A stretch of 64,000 nt of DNA, from the NCBI RefSeq assembly GCF_013408415.1, contig NZ_JACCAA010000001.1:744001-808000 (forward strand), given 5' to 3'. The stretch comes from Nocardioides daedukensis. Lineage in GTDB: Bacteria; Actinomycetota; Actinomycetes; Propionibacteriales; Nocardioidaceae. Shown piece by piece: positions 1-8,916 of the stretch (its first letter is position 1; each line of letters opens with the position of its first letter). Below the pieces are notes generated by a model. The model was given only the letters and a program-made list of their open reading frames with translations, had not been told where the DNA came from and made no database searches. The translations under genes were made by a program, and so were the position numbers.

Positions 1-19
1 GACTGACCTCCATAGGTCG

Positions 20-418
20 TCAGAGGGTGGCGATCAAGGCACGGCACGCCTCTTCACACCGACGGCACGCCTCAGCGCAGATCCTGCAGTGCTCGTGCAT
101 CTGGGCATGCTGTGCGCACTCGTCACCGCATGCCTTGCACACCGTCGCGCAGGCCTCGAGGAACGCTCGGGTGAGACGCGCGTCGGACCCGGTGCGCCGC
201 GAGAGAGCGTTCCCAGTGGCGACGCACAGGTCCGCGCAGTCGAGATCCGTCCGGATGCATGTGGTCAGATCGGCGACCATGTCCTCGCTCAGGCAGGCGT
301 CGGCGCAGGCCGTGCACACCTGAGCGCACTCGAAACAAGCGGCGATGCAGTCCGCGAGCTTGTCCTTGTCGATCCCGCCCAGGTCCTTGGGGTGAGCCTC
401 GAGCATTTCGGTGTGCAC
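20..418 (-). CDS. Cysteine-rich four-helix-bundle copper-binding (DUF326-type) protein
   Basis: A protein of 132 residues with 18 cysteines, mostly in CxxC, CxxxC and CxxxxC spacing along predicted amphipathic helices. This pattern is typical of DUF326 / Csp-like copper storage bundles, which bind Cu(I) through inward-facing cysteines. No signal peptide is seen, so a cytosolic role is likely. I chose the GTG start at 418 because a GGAGG lies eight bases upstream (427-431); the frame stays open upstream to 451. Metal and function are inferred from the family, not from an assay. Confidence 0.82.
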   Translation of the reverse strand: MHTEMLEAHPKDLGGIDKDKLADCIAACFECAQVCTACADACLSEDMVADLTTCIRTDLDCADLCVATGNALSRRTGSDARLTRAFLEACATVCKACGDECAQHAQMHEHCRICAEACRRCEEACRALIATL

Positions 419-581
419 CACTCGGTCCTCCGTCCCGCGACGTCGCGGCACCGGGAGGGCGCCTCAGAACAACGTCGCCTGACCGACGCGGTACCCAGGG
501 ATGGGAGAAGGGTGCGGGTCGCAGTGGGGCGTACACCGTCTGGCGCACGGCACTGCACCATGCAGCCTTGGCCACCCACCA

Positions 582-1844
582 TCAGCCCAAGCTCTCCGCA
601 CGCCCCAACAACACCGCCCGCTCCCTTTCGTTCTGCGTGAGTCCCGCGGCCTCGCGGAACGCAACCGCGGCCTCACTCCCCCGCCCTGCCCGCGCCAACA
701 GGTCGCCGCGCACACTGGGCAACAGGTGTGTCCCGGCAAGCGCACCGTCTGGCAAGGCGTCGAGGACAGCGAGCCCCGCGGCCGCGCCGTACGCCCGCCC
801 ATGCGCGACGGCGCGGTTGACCTCCACGACGGGTCCTGGTGCGGCCTGGGCGAGCACGTCGTACATCCGTGCGATGCCGCGCCAGTCCGTCTCCTGGGCC
901 GTGTCCGCACGCGCATGGTGCGCCGCGATCACAGCCTGCAAGAAATAGCGCCCCACCGGTCTGCCTGATGCAGCAAGTTGCTCCGCCGTTGCCAACGCGG
1001 CCAGGCCGCGCCGGATCAGCAATACGTCCCACAGTGCGCGGTCCTGGTCCTCGAGCAGCACGGCATTCCCCGATGCGTCGACACGCGCCCCCATCCGCGA
1101 GGCCTGCAGCTCGAGCAGCGCCTGGAGCCCATGCACCTCAGGCTCGTCCAGCACCAGCGCAGCGATCATCCGCGCCAGCCTGATCGCCTCGGCGATCAGT
1201 TCCGGCCGCATCCAGTCGCTTCCCGCGGTGGCCGTGTAGCCCTCGTTGAAAACCAGGTAGATCACCGCCATCACATCGTCGAGGCGCGCCATGCGCTCGG
1301 TGCCGACGGGCAGGTCGAACTCGATGCCGGCATCGGTCAGGGTCCGCTTGGCGCGCGAGATCCGCTGCCCCATCGTTGCCTCGGGCACCAGGAAGCCGCG
1401 GGCAATCTCGGCGGTGGTGAGGCCGCCGACCAACCGCAGGGTCAGCGCGGCGCGGGACTCGGCGGTGAGCCGTGGATGACAGGAGAGGAAGATCAATCGG
1501 AGCACGTCGTCCTCGATGGAGTCGACCTGCGTGCTGAGGTCGGGCATGCCGTCCTCCTCGCTGAGGCTGTGACCGATCTCGGCGGTCCTGCGACGCAGGG
1601 TCTCTGCGCGGCGGAAGGTGTCGATGGCGCGACGCTTGGCGGTCGTCATCAGCCAGGCACCGGGAGTGGCTGGTACGCCGTCGCGCGGCCATTGCTCGAG
1701 CGCGGCGAGCAGTGCGTCCTGGGCAAGGTCCTCGGCCAGGTCGAGGTCCCGGGTCATCCGGGTGAGGGCACCGACCAACCGAGCGGATTCGGCACGCCAT
1801 ACCGCGGTGATCGCGGCAACGGTCGACTCCCGGTCCTGGCCCAT
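582..1844 (-). CDS. ECF42-type RNA polymerase sigma factor with C-terminal TPR-like extension
   Basis: 420 residues. Region sigma2 is at about 15-80 (DLAEDLAQDALLAALEQWP) and sigma4 at about 115-170 (LTTAEIARGFLVPEATMGQRISRAKR), followed by a long helical extension of about 230 residues. This length and layout fit the ECF42 group, in which the extension is required for activity and the gene typically sits beside DGPF (YCII-related) genes. Exactly such a gene lies 56 bases upstream in the same direction. No anti-sigma factor is visible. No clear Shine-Dalgarno precedes the ATG at 1844. Confidence 0.88.
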   Translation of the reverse strand: MGQDRESTVAAITAVWRAESARLVGALTRMTRDLDLAEDLAQDALLAALEQWPRDGVPATPGAWLMTTAKRRAIDTFRRAETLRRRTAEIGHSLSEEDGMPDLSTQVDSIEDDVLRLIFLSCHPRLTAESRAALTLRLVGGLTTAEIARGFLVPEATMGQRISRAKRTLTDAGIEFDLPVGTERMARLDDVMAVIYLVFNEGYTATAGSDWMRPELIAEAIRLARMIAALVLDEPEVHGLQALLELQASRMGARVDASGNAVLLEDQDRALWDVLLIRRGLAALATAEQLAASGRPVGRYFLQAVIAAHHARADTAQETDWRGIARMYDVLAQAAPGPVVEVNRAVAHGRAYGAAAGLAVLDALPDGALAGTHLLPSVRGDLLARAGRGSEAAVAFREAAGLTQNERERAVLLGRAESLG

Positions 1845-1900
1845 GCGGCCAGCCTAGTGAGGATCACGAGACTGGCCGCACGGTCGAGGTGTTGGACCCT

Positions 1901-2278
1901 TCAGCCGTCAGAGGGCGACGGAGGCTCCTCGGAAACCTGGCGCAGCGTCGCGACCATGGTGAGCTCGGGCCAGTGCTTGGCGTGCAGGTCGGCGAACTCG
2001 CGTTGCGCCTCGACCGCCTCCTCGAGCGTCGCATAGTCGAGCAGCGACCAACCACCGACGATCTCCTTGGCCTCGGCGTAGGGACCGTCGACCCGGGTGG
2101 TCTCCCCCGCGCGCACGACGAAGTTCACCGCGTCCTCAGTGCCATAGAGGCCACCGCCGTCCAGGAAGTGACCCGCCGTTGCCTGCTCTGTGATGTAGAC
2201 GCCCATCGCGTCCATCAGCGCCTGCGGCGGCTGACCGATTCCTTCTTCCATCCGGACGAATCCCATGAAACGCGGCAT
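1901..2278 (-). CDS. YCII-related / DGPF-domain protein
   Basis: 125 residues. It contains the family signature DGPYAEAKEIVGGW (a DGPF variant) in the middle of a ferredoxin-like fold protein of the YCII type. The ATG at 2278 is preceded by GAGGAG with six bases of spacing, which decides the start over an upstream in-frame ATG at 2362. It is transcribed ahead of the ECF42 sigma gene, the usual partnership of this family. The biochemical role of DGPF proteins is not established; they are often the target genes of the adjacent sigma factor. Confidence 0.85.
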   Translation of the reverse strand: MPRFMGFVRMEEGIGQPPQALMDAMGVYITEQATAGHFLDGGGLYGTEDAVNFVVRAGETTRVDGPYAEAKEIVGGWSLLDYATLEEAVEAQREFADLHAKHWPELTMVATLRQVSEEPPSPSDG

Positions 2279-2453
2279 TGCTGGCTCCTCGATGTCGGTG
2301 GTGCACCGCTTGTTCGGTGACCGCTCACACGTACGTCGTGTGGCATCTTGCTCTTTCGACATCGGTCACGAAAGTTTTTCCGAGCCTGCCTCCCAACTCG
2401 CAGCACCATCGCCAGCACCAAGCAGCGATCACGACCACCTACGTCTGGCTATG

Positions 2454-2852
2454 TCACAAGAAGCTGAAGCGCACGGTGCGCTCGGGGTTGTCGACGTTGA
2501 GGTCGACCAGGCAGACGCTCTGCCAGGTGCCCAAGGCCATCCGGCCCTCGAGCACCGGGACCGATGCATACGGCGGGATCAGCGCTGGCATCACGTGGGA
2601 ACGACCGTGACCACGACTGCCGTGACGGTGCTTCCACCGGTCATCTGCAGGCAGCAGGTCGACCAACGCGGTCAGCAGGTCGTCGTCGCTGCCGGCGCCC
2701 GTCTCGAGGATGGCCAGTCCCGCCGTCGCGTGCGGGACGAACAGGTTCAGCAAGCCGTCACCCCGACCATTCACGAAGTCCGTGCAGTCCCGCGTCAGGT
2801 CGAGCACCACCTCGCGGTCACCGGTCACATAGGTGCGGGTCTCAGAGTCCAT
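2454..2852 (-). CDS. YjbQ / UPF0047 family protein
   Basis: 132 residues from the ATG at 2852. It shows the UPF0047 signatures HATAGLAILETG and GHGRSHVMPALI, and near the C terminus a GTWQSVCLVDLN segment. The family (YjbQ) has been described as having weak thiamine-phosphate synthase activity and forms compact oligomers; the physiological role is unclear. The upstream DUF4383 gene is separated from it by a strong terminator, so it probably has its own promoter. Confidence 0.85.
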   Translation of the reverse strand: MDSETRTYVTGDREVVLDLTRDCTDFVNGRGDGLLNLFVPHATAGLAILETGAGSDDDLLTALVDLLPADDRWKHRHGSRGHGRSHVMPALIPPYASVPVLEGRMALGTWQSVCLVDLNVDNPERTVRFSFL

Positions 2853-2890
2853 GCCGTCATCGTGGCACGGGACCGACCATTGGCACATGA

Positions 2891-2922
2891 CAGAGCCGGC
2901 GCCCCCAATAGCGCCGGCTCTG
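2891..2922 (-). terminator. Intrinsic terminator-like hairpin after the DUF4383 gene
   Basis: A perfect 12-bp inverted repeat (CAGAGCCGGCGC, 8-base loop, GCGCCGGCTCTG) lies 20 bases after the stop of the DUF4383 gene and upstream of yjbQ. There is no T-tract, as is common in high-GC actinobacteria. Confidence 0.75.
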
Positions 2923-2942
2923 CCAAGTCAGGGAAGTCGGAG

Positions 2943-3413
2943 TCAGCGACCCGCAACACCCGAGACCGGACCCCGCAGCATTCGCTGGCCCATCACGCCG
3001 AGGCCGACCATGCCCAAACCCAGCACGAAGTGCAGCCAGTCGTCGGCGGTGTTGAGGGGCACGAAGTTCGCCTCGCTCATCTTGTCGGTGACCAGGCCGT
3101 AGATCCACAGCACCAGGTAGATCACCCCACCGCCGATCAGGAAGGCGATCGAGCCCCTCGCGGTGCGGGCCATGGCCAAGCCGGCCACACCGAACAGCAG
3201 GTGCACGATGTTGTGCAGGACGGAGACCTGGAAGAGGCCGATCAGCTTCGCGCCACTCTCGTGCCCGGCGAACTCCATCGTGTCGTAGTCGGTCGTGATC
3301 CCGGGGATGAAGCCGAGGACCCCGACGGCGAGGAAGACGACCCCCACCACCAAGGCAGCCATGCGGACCTTCTGCCCGCGGTCCCCGGTGTCGATTCGGT
3401 TGTTGTCAGTCAT
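2943..3413 (-). CDS. DUF4383 membrane protein
   Basis: 156 residues with four predicted membrane segments (about 18-40, 62-82, 88-108, 127-147). The pattern, including FQVSVLHNIVHLLFGVAGL, matches the actinobacterial DUF4383 family. The ATG at 3413 has GAGGAGG six bases upstream. Function unknown. Confidence 0.85.
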   Translation of the reverse strand: MTDNNRIDTGDRGQKVRMAALVVGVVFLAVGVLGFIPGITTDYDTMEFAGHESGAKLIGLFQVSVLHNIVHLLFGVAGLAMARTARGSIAFLIGGGVIYLVLWIYGLVTDKMSEANFVPLNTADDWLHFVLGLGMVGLGVMGQRMLRGPVSGVAGR

Positions 3414-3759
3414 GGTCTTGCCTCCTCAAATCTGGTTTGTCCCCGCAGAAGTACCCGGGCAGGGGCACGAACATGCCCCCACAAGCCGACATCCCCGACT
3501 TGCGGAGGGATCGCTGTCGCCCCGCCCTCGCTGCCGCTTCTCGCCGGGGCAGCCTTCTCGTGACCAGCCGCACGGTCCGTCGTTGAGCACCCGAATCTCC
3601 CGGAGACCCACGACCACCGGCGTCGATGGAGTGTGAATTCGCCATCCACTCCCCATTGTCCGGACGCGGCAATCAGGGTGGGTCACAATGAACTTGCGGG
3701 CGCCAACCGTGGGAGCTGACGGAGTCTCCACGGCGCGTCGCCGAGCACGAAGGAACGTC

Positions 3760-4265
3760 ATGGAAGGTGAGACGGTTGACCCGTCCGGCACGCTCGACGA
3801 AGACACCCGACTCTTCTTCGAGCAGTCACCCCTGCCCCAGGCATTCACCGACTTCGACGGAAACTTCACCGAGGTCAACCGCACCCTGACACAGCTGCTG
3901 GGCCACGACCGGGACTGGTTCCCCGGGCGTGAGGTGTTCTCGGTGATGCATCCCCTTGACGACCCGACGCTGCGGGGAGAGCTCGATCGGCTGCGCAACG
4001 GTGACACCGACACCATCTCCGTCGAGGTGATCGCCGTGCACTCCGAGGGTCGCTCACTGCAGCTGCTGGTGGACGCGGCGCTGATCCGGGAGCCGGACGG
4101 GGCGCCGCGGCACATCGCACTCGTCGCTCACGACCTGACTGCCTTGCGCAGCGCTGAGGAGCGACTCGCCGGCCAGGAGCGGCTCTATCGAGCCCTGAGC
4201 AATCGCGCCGCAGACGCCGCCCTGGTCACCGACAGCGATCAGTTGATGATCTTCGCCTCGCCCAA
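3760..4265 (+). pseudogene. Truncated PAS-domain sensor gene (5' part only)
   Basis: From the ATG at 3760 (AAGGA at 3750-3754) the frame encodes a complete PAS domain at about residues 15-135 and the start of a second PAS domain that ends abruptly after about residue 168 (MIFASPKLTE). Beyond about 4265 the same frame stays open to 4818, but the peptide becomes Ser/Pro/Cys/Arg-rich with no domain character, because the DNA there belongs to another gene read in the wrong frame. Genes of this kind usually continue into GGDEF, EAL or kinase output domains, which are missing. It is a deletion or recombination remnant. Confidence 0.7.
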
Positions 4266-4823
4266 GCTCACGGAGAACTGTCCACCAGCGCGGTCTTCGC
4301 AGGTGTCGCCACGACCGTCGGTTTCACGGCACACCTTCCTGCATTCCTGTTCCTCGCGGGAGCTGGAATCGCCCTGTTCGTCATCGACCTCGAGCACCAG
4401 CGACTGCCCTTCGCCGTCACCGGCGTCGCGGCCGTGGGGTGCTCGTTGCTCCTGGGCCTCGACGTGTGGGTCAGCGGTCCGCAGCCGATCGCGGGCGCCC
4501 TGCTCGCTGCCGGACTCTGGTTCCTGGTCTATGGGGGGATCTGGTTTACCACCGCGGGGCGTGGCATGGGCCTCGGCGACGTGGCTCTCGCACCCTTGCT
4601 CGGATTCGTGCTGGGGTGGCTCGGCTGGGGTGTCACCCTCACTGGTCTGCTGGCGGGATTCGTGCTCGGCGCCGGCGTCGGGCTCGGCTTGTTGGCGTTC
4701 GCCGGCGCCTCCCGTCGGGCGCGGGTGCCGCACGGTCCGTTCATGCTGGCCGGAGCCGCGGTCGCGGTGGTCGTCGGTGCGAACCTGTGGCACGGATATC
4801 TCTCGGTCACGGGGATGAGCTGA
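4266..4823 (+). pseudogene. 5'-truncated type IV prepilin peptidase (A24 family)
   Basis: In the frame ending at the TGA of 4821-4823, translation from about 4281 gives a polytopic membrane protein with DLEHQRLP followed by five hydrophobic segments and GMGLGDV, the GxGD aspartyl-protease motif of A24 prepilin peptidases. The N-terminal methylase and zinc-binding part of the family is absent and no start codon with a ribosome-binding site is seen. The fragment begins exactly where PAS homology ends, so both genes were probably cut by the same event. No pilin genes are nearby. Confidence 0.65.
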
Positions 4824-4935
4824 CCCTCCGCACCATCACGCGACGGGTCAGACGATCATTCGACCTGCGTGGTCGCGGTGTCGAGGTGCTCGAATTCGTG
4901 TCTCAGACCGTCCGGCGTACTCCAACTGAGGTGCC

Positions 4936-6285
4936 TCACCGAGCGGGGCGGCCCAGGCTGATCAGCTCCGGTTCGACGGTGGGGGCTCCGCAACAGCCGC
5001 CGGTCGAGGCGACCGCGTCTGGGGCGTCGAATGCGCCGGCGCCGTTGCAGACCCCGGTGTCGGGCAACTGCAGCTCCACCCGGCCTGCTGAGTCGAGGTC
5101 GCCGGCGAGCGCGGCGATCACGGATCGGACCTGTTCGAATCCGGTCATGGCCAGGAACGAAGGGGCCCGGCCATAGGACTTCATGCCGACCACATAGAAA
5201 CCCTCCTCCGGCTGGGCCAACTCCTTGTACCCGTGTCCCGGGACGTCGCCACAACTGTGGTGATCGGGGTGCACCAGTTCGGCCAGGAACCGTGCTGACT
5301 CCAGTGCAGGGTCGAGGTCGAGACGCACCTCGGAGAGGAAACCGAAGTCGGGACGGAAACCGGTGACGACGATGATCTCGTCGACGCCCGCAACCTGCTG
5401 ACCGTCGATGGAGCCGAGCGTGAGCCGACCATCGCGCTCGGCGATGACGGACTCGGTGCGGAACTGGGTCACATTGGTGACCAGTCCGCTGGTGGCCGCC
5501 GCCTTCGCGTCCTGACCGAGCTTGCCGCGCTGTTCGAGCTGATCGTTGTCGCCTCCCCCAAAGGCATCGCCGACGCTGGGCCGGCGCAACAACCACGAGA
5601 CATGAGTGTCGGGGTCTCGCCTGGCGATCTGGGCCAGCCCGATCAGTACACCCTGGGCCGAGGCGCCCTTGCCAGCGACGGCGACGTGCTTGCCGGCGTA
5701 CCGCGCAGCGACCGTGGCGTCGGTGAAGTCGGGGATCCCGTAGGTGATGCGGTCGGCATGCTCGCGCTCTCCGCGTGCGGGGTAGCCGTCGGCCCCCAGC
5801 GGGTTGGGGCTGGTCCAGGTGCCGGAGGCATCCACGACCGCACTGCCCAGCAGCCGCTCGTGACCTTCGGGACCGATCACGTGGACGGCGAAGGGGTCGT
5901 TGTCGCGCCCGGAATCGACCAACAGGTCCCGTCCGGCGCGGCTCACACCGGTGACCTGCGTGTTGTAGCGCACGCTTCCGTGCGCGGAGGAGTCCAAGAG
6001 GTCGGCCAGCGGCTCGAGGTATGCCGCGCGCCACTCGGCACCCGTGGGGTAGGCGTCGTCGTCCGGGGCAGTCCAGTCCCCGGCGGCTTCGAGAAGCCGA
6101 CGCGCGGCTGGGTCCACCAGTTCGAGCCACGAGGAGAAGAGCCGCACGTGTCCCCACTGGCCCACGGCTGCTCCGGCATCAGCGCCGGCTTCGACGACGG
6201 TGAAGTCCATGTCGCGTTCGGCCGCATTCGCTGCCGCGGCCAACCCGATGGGTCCGGCACCAATGATGATCACGGGTAGTTGCAT
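4936..6285 (-). CDS. FAD/NAD(P)-binding oxidoreductase of the arsenic locus (ArsO-like)
   Basis: 449 residues. The N-terminal GAGPIGLAAA is an FAD-binding Rossmann motif, and a second dinucleotide site follows (VAVAGKGASAQG, about 205). The C-terminal tail carries CNGAG and GGCCGAP cysteines. The layout matches flavoproteins found next to ArsR regulators in actinobacterial arsenic loci, often called ArsO. It is divergent from the ArsR-ArsN fusion and shares its operator region. The substrate is unknown; an arsenical or a thiol-linked reduction is an inference from context only. Confidence 0.72.
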   Translation of the reverse strand: MQLPVIIIGAGPIGLAAAANAAERDMDFTVVEAGADAGAAVGQWGHVRLFSSWLELVDPAARRLLEAAGDWTAPDDDAYPTGAEWRAAYLEPLADLLDSSAHGSVRYNTQVTGVSRAGRDLLVDSGRDNDPFAVHVIGPEGHERLLGSAVVDASGTWTSPNPLGADGYPARGEREHADRITYGIPDFTDATVAARYAGKHVAVAGKGASAQGVLIGLAQIARRDPDTHVSWLLRRPSVGDAFGGGDNDQLEQRGKLGQDAKAAATSGLVTNVTQFRTESVIAERDGRLTLGSIDGQQVAGVDEIIVVTGFRPDFGFLSEVRLDLDPALESARFLAELVHPDHHSCGDVPGHGYKELAQPEEGFYVVGMKSYGRAPSFLAMTGFEQVRSVIAALAGDLDSAGRVELQLPDTGVCNGAGAFDAPDAVASTGGCCGAPTVEPELISLGRPAR

Positions 6286-6308
6286 CTCGAACTCCTCACC
6301 AGACTTTC

Positions 6309-6324
6309 ATCGACGGGCGTCGAT
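6309..6324. promoter_or_regulatory. Palindromic operator 1 in the ars divergent promoter
   Basis: ATCGAC-GGGC-GTCGAT is a perfect 6-bp dyad between the flavoprotein start (6285) and the ArsR-ArsN start (6374). It is a likely ArsR site, close to the flavoprotein. Confidence 0.55.
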
Positions 6325-6334
6325 AGAGGAACAA

Positions 6335-6352
6335 TATCGACCGAGATCGATA
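6335..6352. promoter_or_regulatory. Palindromic operator 2 in the ars divergent promoter
   Basis: TATCGA-CCGAGA-TCGATA is a second perfect 6-bp dyad sharing the ATCGA core with operator 1 but with wider spacing. It lies 21 bases before the ArsR-ArsN ATG, where binding would block that promoter. Confidence 0.55.
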
Positions 6353-6373
6353 GATGCAAGGTATTCTTCGACC

Positions 6374-7216
6374 ATGAAGATTTCTGGTTCGGAAGCGCTC
6401 AGTCTCGACCGAGCGAGCGCGGAGCAATTCGCTGAGTGGTTCGCACTGCTCGCTGACCCCACCCGGGTTCGATTACTCCACACCCTCTCGACCTCGCGGT
6501 CCGGCTCGATGCGGATCGGCGATCTGGCCGAACTTCTCGGTATCTCCCAGTCCACCTGTTCGCACCATTGCCAGGTGCTCAAGAAGGTCGGCTTCGTCGT
6601 GGTCGACAAGGTCGGCACCTCCAGCATGGTTTCGGTCAACCCTGCGTGCTGCACCGGACTGCCGCACGCGGCCGACGTCGTCATGGGCACCTTGTCGGCA
6701 CCACCGTGCTGCCCCTCGGACCTGCCCGCCGATGTGATCGCGCGGCCGGCGGTCGAGGCGGACATGGCCGCGATTCTCGCCATCTATGAAGAAGGTCTCC
6801 TCACTCGCAACGCCACCTTCGAGACCTCAGTCCCCACGATTGACGAACTCCGCGCCAAGTGGCTCCCGGGGATGGCGTGGGTCGCCGAACTCGACGGCCG
6901 GGTTGCGGGCTGGACTGCGATCCAGCCCGTCTCGGATCGTGCGTGCTACGCCGGCGTGGGCGAGACCTCCGTCTATGTCACCGAAACCGCGCGCGGTCGT
7001 GGCGTCGGGAAGGCATTGCTGTTCACCCAGGTCACCGAGGCCGACCGGGCCGGCCTGTGGACGCTGCAGACCTCGATCTTCCCGGAGAACCGGGCCAGCC
7101 TCGCGCTGCACCGCTCCGCGGGGTACCGCACCCTGGCCGTACGGGCTCGCGTCGCACAGCTCGACGGCGTCTGGCGCGACACCGTCATGCTGGAACGTCG
7201 CAGCGACATCAACTGA
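6374..7216 (+). CDS. ArsR regulator fused to an ArsN-type GNAT acetyltransferase
   Basis: 280 residues. Residues 1-115 form an ArsR winged helix with the recognition segment GISQSTCSHHCQVLKK and downstream thiols (ACCTG, PPCCPSD) that could bind As(III). Residues 120-280 form a GNAT domain of the phosphinothricin-acetyltransferase/ArsN type (TFETSVPT, SVYVTETARGRGVGKALL, FPENRASLALHRSAGY). ArsN1 enzymes acetylate organoarsenicals such as arsinothricin. Fusion of sensor and enzyme would tie induction to detoxification. The ATG at 6374 follows two palindromes; the frame extends upstream without a start that fits. Confidence 0.82.
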   Translation: MKISGSEALSLDRASAEQFAEWFALLADPTRVRLLHTLSTSRSGSMRIGDLAELLGISQSTCSHHCQVLKKVGFVVVDKVGTSSMVSVNPACCTGLPHAADVVMGTLSAPPCCPSDLPADVIARPAVEADMAAILAIYEEGLLTRNATFETSVPTIDELRAKWLPGMAWVAELDGRVAGWTAIQPVSDRACYAGVGETSVYVTETARGRGVGKALLFTQVTEADRAGLWTLQTSIFPENRASLALHRSAGYRTLAVRARVAQLDGVWRDTVMLERRSDIN

Positions 7217-7305
7217 TCCTCCGCCGCCGACCGCTGGACGCGCTTGTCGGGATGTGACGCAGCATGCGCCACCACCAGCCTCACCCCCTGCACTTCGCTT
7301 GTGCC

Positions 7306-8916
7306 ATGGTGGGTGCCGTGCCCTATCCGGACGACGTCGAGTGGCTGCTGACCCCTGGCGAGCGCGGCAACGGGCAGACACGGCTTGATGATGGCCACCA
7401 GGGCCGGGCGTGGTCCGAGGGAAACCTGGTACGGCCGCTGATCCACGGCGCTACCTATTTTGCCGAGCTGTACCAGCGGATCGAGGCCACGGGAGCTGGC
7501 GATTCCATCGTCTTCACCGACTGGCAGGGCGACCCCGACGAGCAACTCACCGGCGAGCCGAGCAGTGAGGTCATGGCCGTACTGGGCCGGGCCGCCGCCC
7601 GCGGGGTCGACGTACGAGGTCTCGTATGGCACTCCCACATCGCAGCGGTCACCGATGCCGAGGGCGACAATGCCGAGTTCGGTGCGCGCCTGCGGGCCCA
7701 CGGCGTCGAGGCATGGCTCGACATGCGGGTCCGGAACCGAGGCTCCCACCACCAGAAGCTGATCGTGCTGCGGCACCGGGACGACCCCACGCGCGACGTG
7801 GCCTTCGTGGGTGGCATCGATCTGTGCCACTCCCGCAGGGACGACGCCACCCATGCCGGCGACCCTCAGTCCTACGAAATGGCCGCGGAGTACGGCGCCA
7901 CCCCGCCGTGGCACGACGTCCAGGCCGAGATCTCCGGGCCGGCCGTGCACGATGTGGAGACAGTCTTCCGGGAGCGGTGGGAGGATCCGGCTCCGCTCAA
8001 CGGCAGTCCTCGTCGCTGGTGGGGGCTGCGGCGAAGCAGCTCGCCTTCCGCCACGGGTCCGACACCGAGCCCGCTGCCGGCACAGCGTCCCCCGCCGCCA
8101 CCCGTGCCTGGTGGCACGCACGTGGTACAGCTGCTGCGGACGTACCCCAAGCTGCCCTCCAGCCGTGACTACCCGTTCGCCAGGGGTGGCGAGAGGAGTG
8201 TGGCGCGCGGATACGCGAAGGCCATCGAGCATGCGCGTCGACTGGTCTACGTGGAGGATCAGTACCTGTGGGGGCATCACGTTGCGCAGATGTTCACTAC
8301 GGCCTTGGAGCGAAATCCTGACCTGCACCTCATCGGGGTGGTGCCTCTTTTCACCGACTTGGAAGGTGTGCTGGGACGACTCCCTCAGCTGGAGGGTCGC
8401 CGCCGAGCGATGCGTGACCTGCTGCGGAAGTTCCCCGACCGAGTCGCGATCTACGGCCTGGAGAATCACGCAGGAGTCCCTGTCTACGTGCATGCCAAGG
8501 CCTGCATAGTCGACGACACCTGGGCGACCATCGGCTCCGACAACTTCAACCGGCGCTCGTGGACCCACGATTCCGAACTCTCCGCGGTCGTCATCGACCG
8601 GGATGGCGAGTTCGGTCGCCATCTCCGACTCACCCTTGCCGCCGAGCACCTGGACCGAGAATGGGGTGACCGGGATGATGCGATGGCCGACTGCCTGGAA
8701 CCAGCCGACATGTTCGCCACCTTCGCAGCAAGTGCGGCCCGCCTCGACACGTGGTGGCATGGTGGGCAGACCGGTCCACGACCGGAGGGGCGCCTTCGCA
8801 GGATCGAGTCGCCAGAGCTCGGGCTGCTGACTCGTGCGGTCGCCTCGGTGCCGTATGCACTCCTGCACGACCCCGACGGACGGCCGCGTCGGCTACGACG
8901 CGCGGACGACTTCTAG
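7306..8916 (+). CDS. Phospholipase D-family protein
   Basis: About 536 residues with two HKD half-sites: SHHQKLIVL with downstream D and GG (about residues 146-170) and VHAKACIVDD followed by GSDNFNRRSW (about 395-420). A proline-rich linker (about 255-270) separates the halves. Two HxK motifs are the catalytic pair of PLD phosphodiesterases. No signal peptide is seen. The start is uncertain: an in-frame ATG occurs at 7264 and a GTG at 7318, and none has a good ribosome-binding site. Confidence 0.85.
   Translation: MVGAVPYPDDVEWLLTPGERGNGQTRLDDGHQGRAWSEGNLVRPLIHGATYFAELYQRIEATGAGDSIVFTDWQGDPDEQLTGEPSSEVMAVLGRAAARGVDVRGLVWHSHIAAVTDAEGDNAEFGARLRAHGVEAWLDMRVRNRGSHHQKLIVLRHRDDPTRDVAFVGGIDLCHSRRDDATHAGDPQSYEMAAEYGATPPWHDVQAEISGPAVHDVETVFRERWEDPAPLNGSPRRWWGLRRSSSPSATGPTPSPLPAQRPPPPPVPGGTHVVQLLRTYPKLPSSRDYPFARGGERSVARGYAKAIEHARRLVYVEDQYLWGHHVAQMFTTALERNPDLHLIGVVPLFTDLEGVLGRLPQLEGRRRAMRDLLRKFPDRVAIYGLENHAGVPVYVHAKACIVDDTWATIGSDNFNRRSWTHDSELSAVVIDRDGEFGRHLRLTLAAEHLDREWGDRDDAMADCLEPADMFATFAASAARLDTWWHGGQTGPRPEGRLRRIESPELGLLTRAVASVPYALLHDPDGRPRRLRRADDF

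Noticed and set aside
2265..3563. A 432-codon plus-strand frame over yjbQ and DUF4383
   Set aside because: It runs through a terminator hairpin and two genes with good start signals on the other strand.
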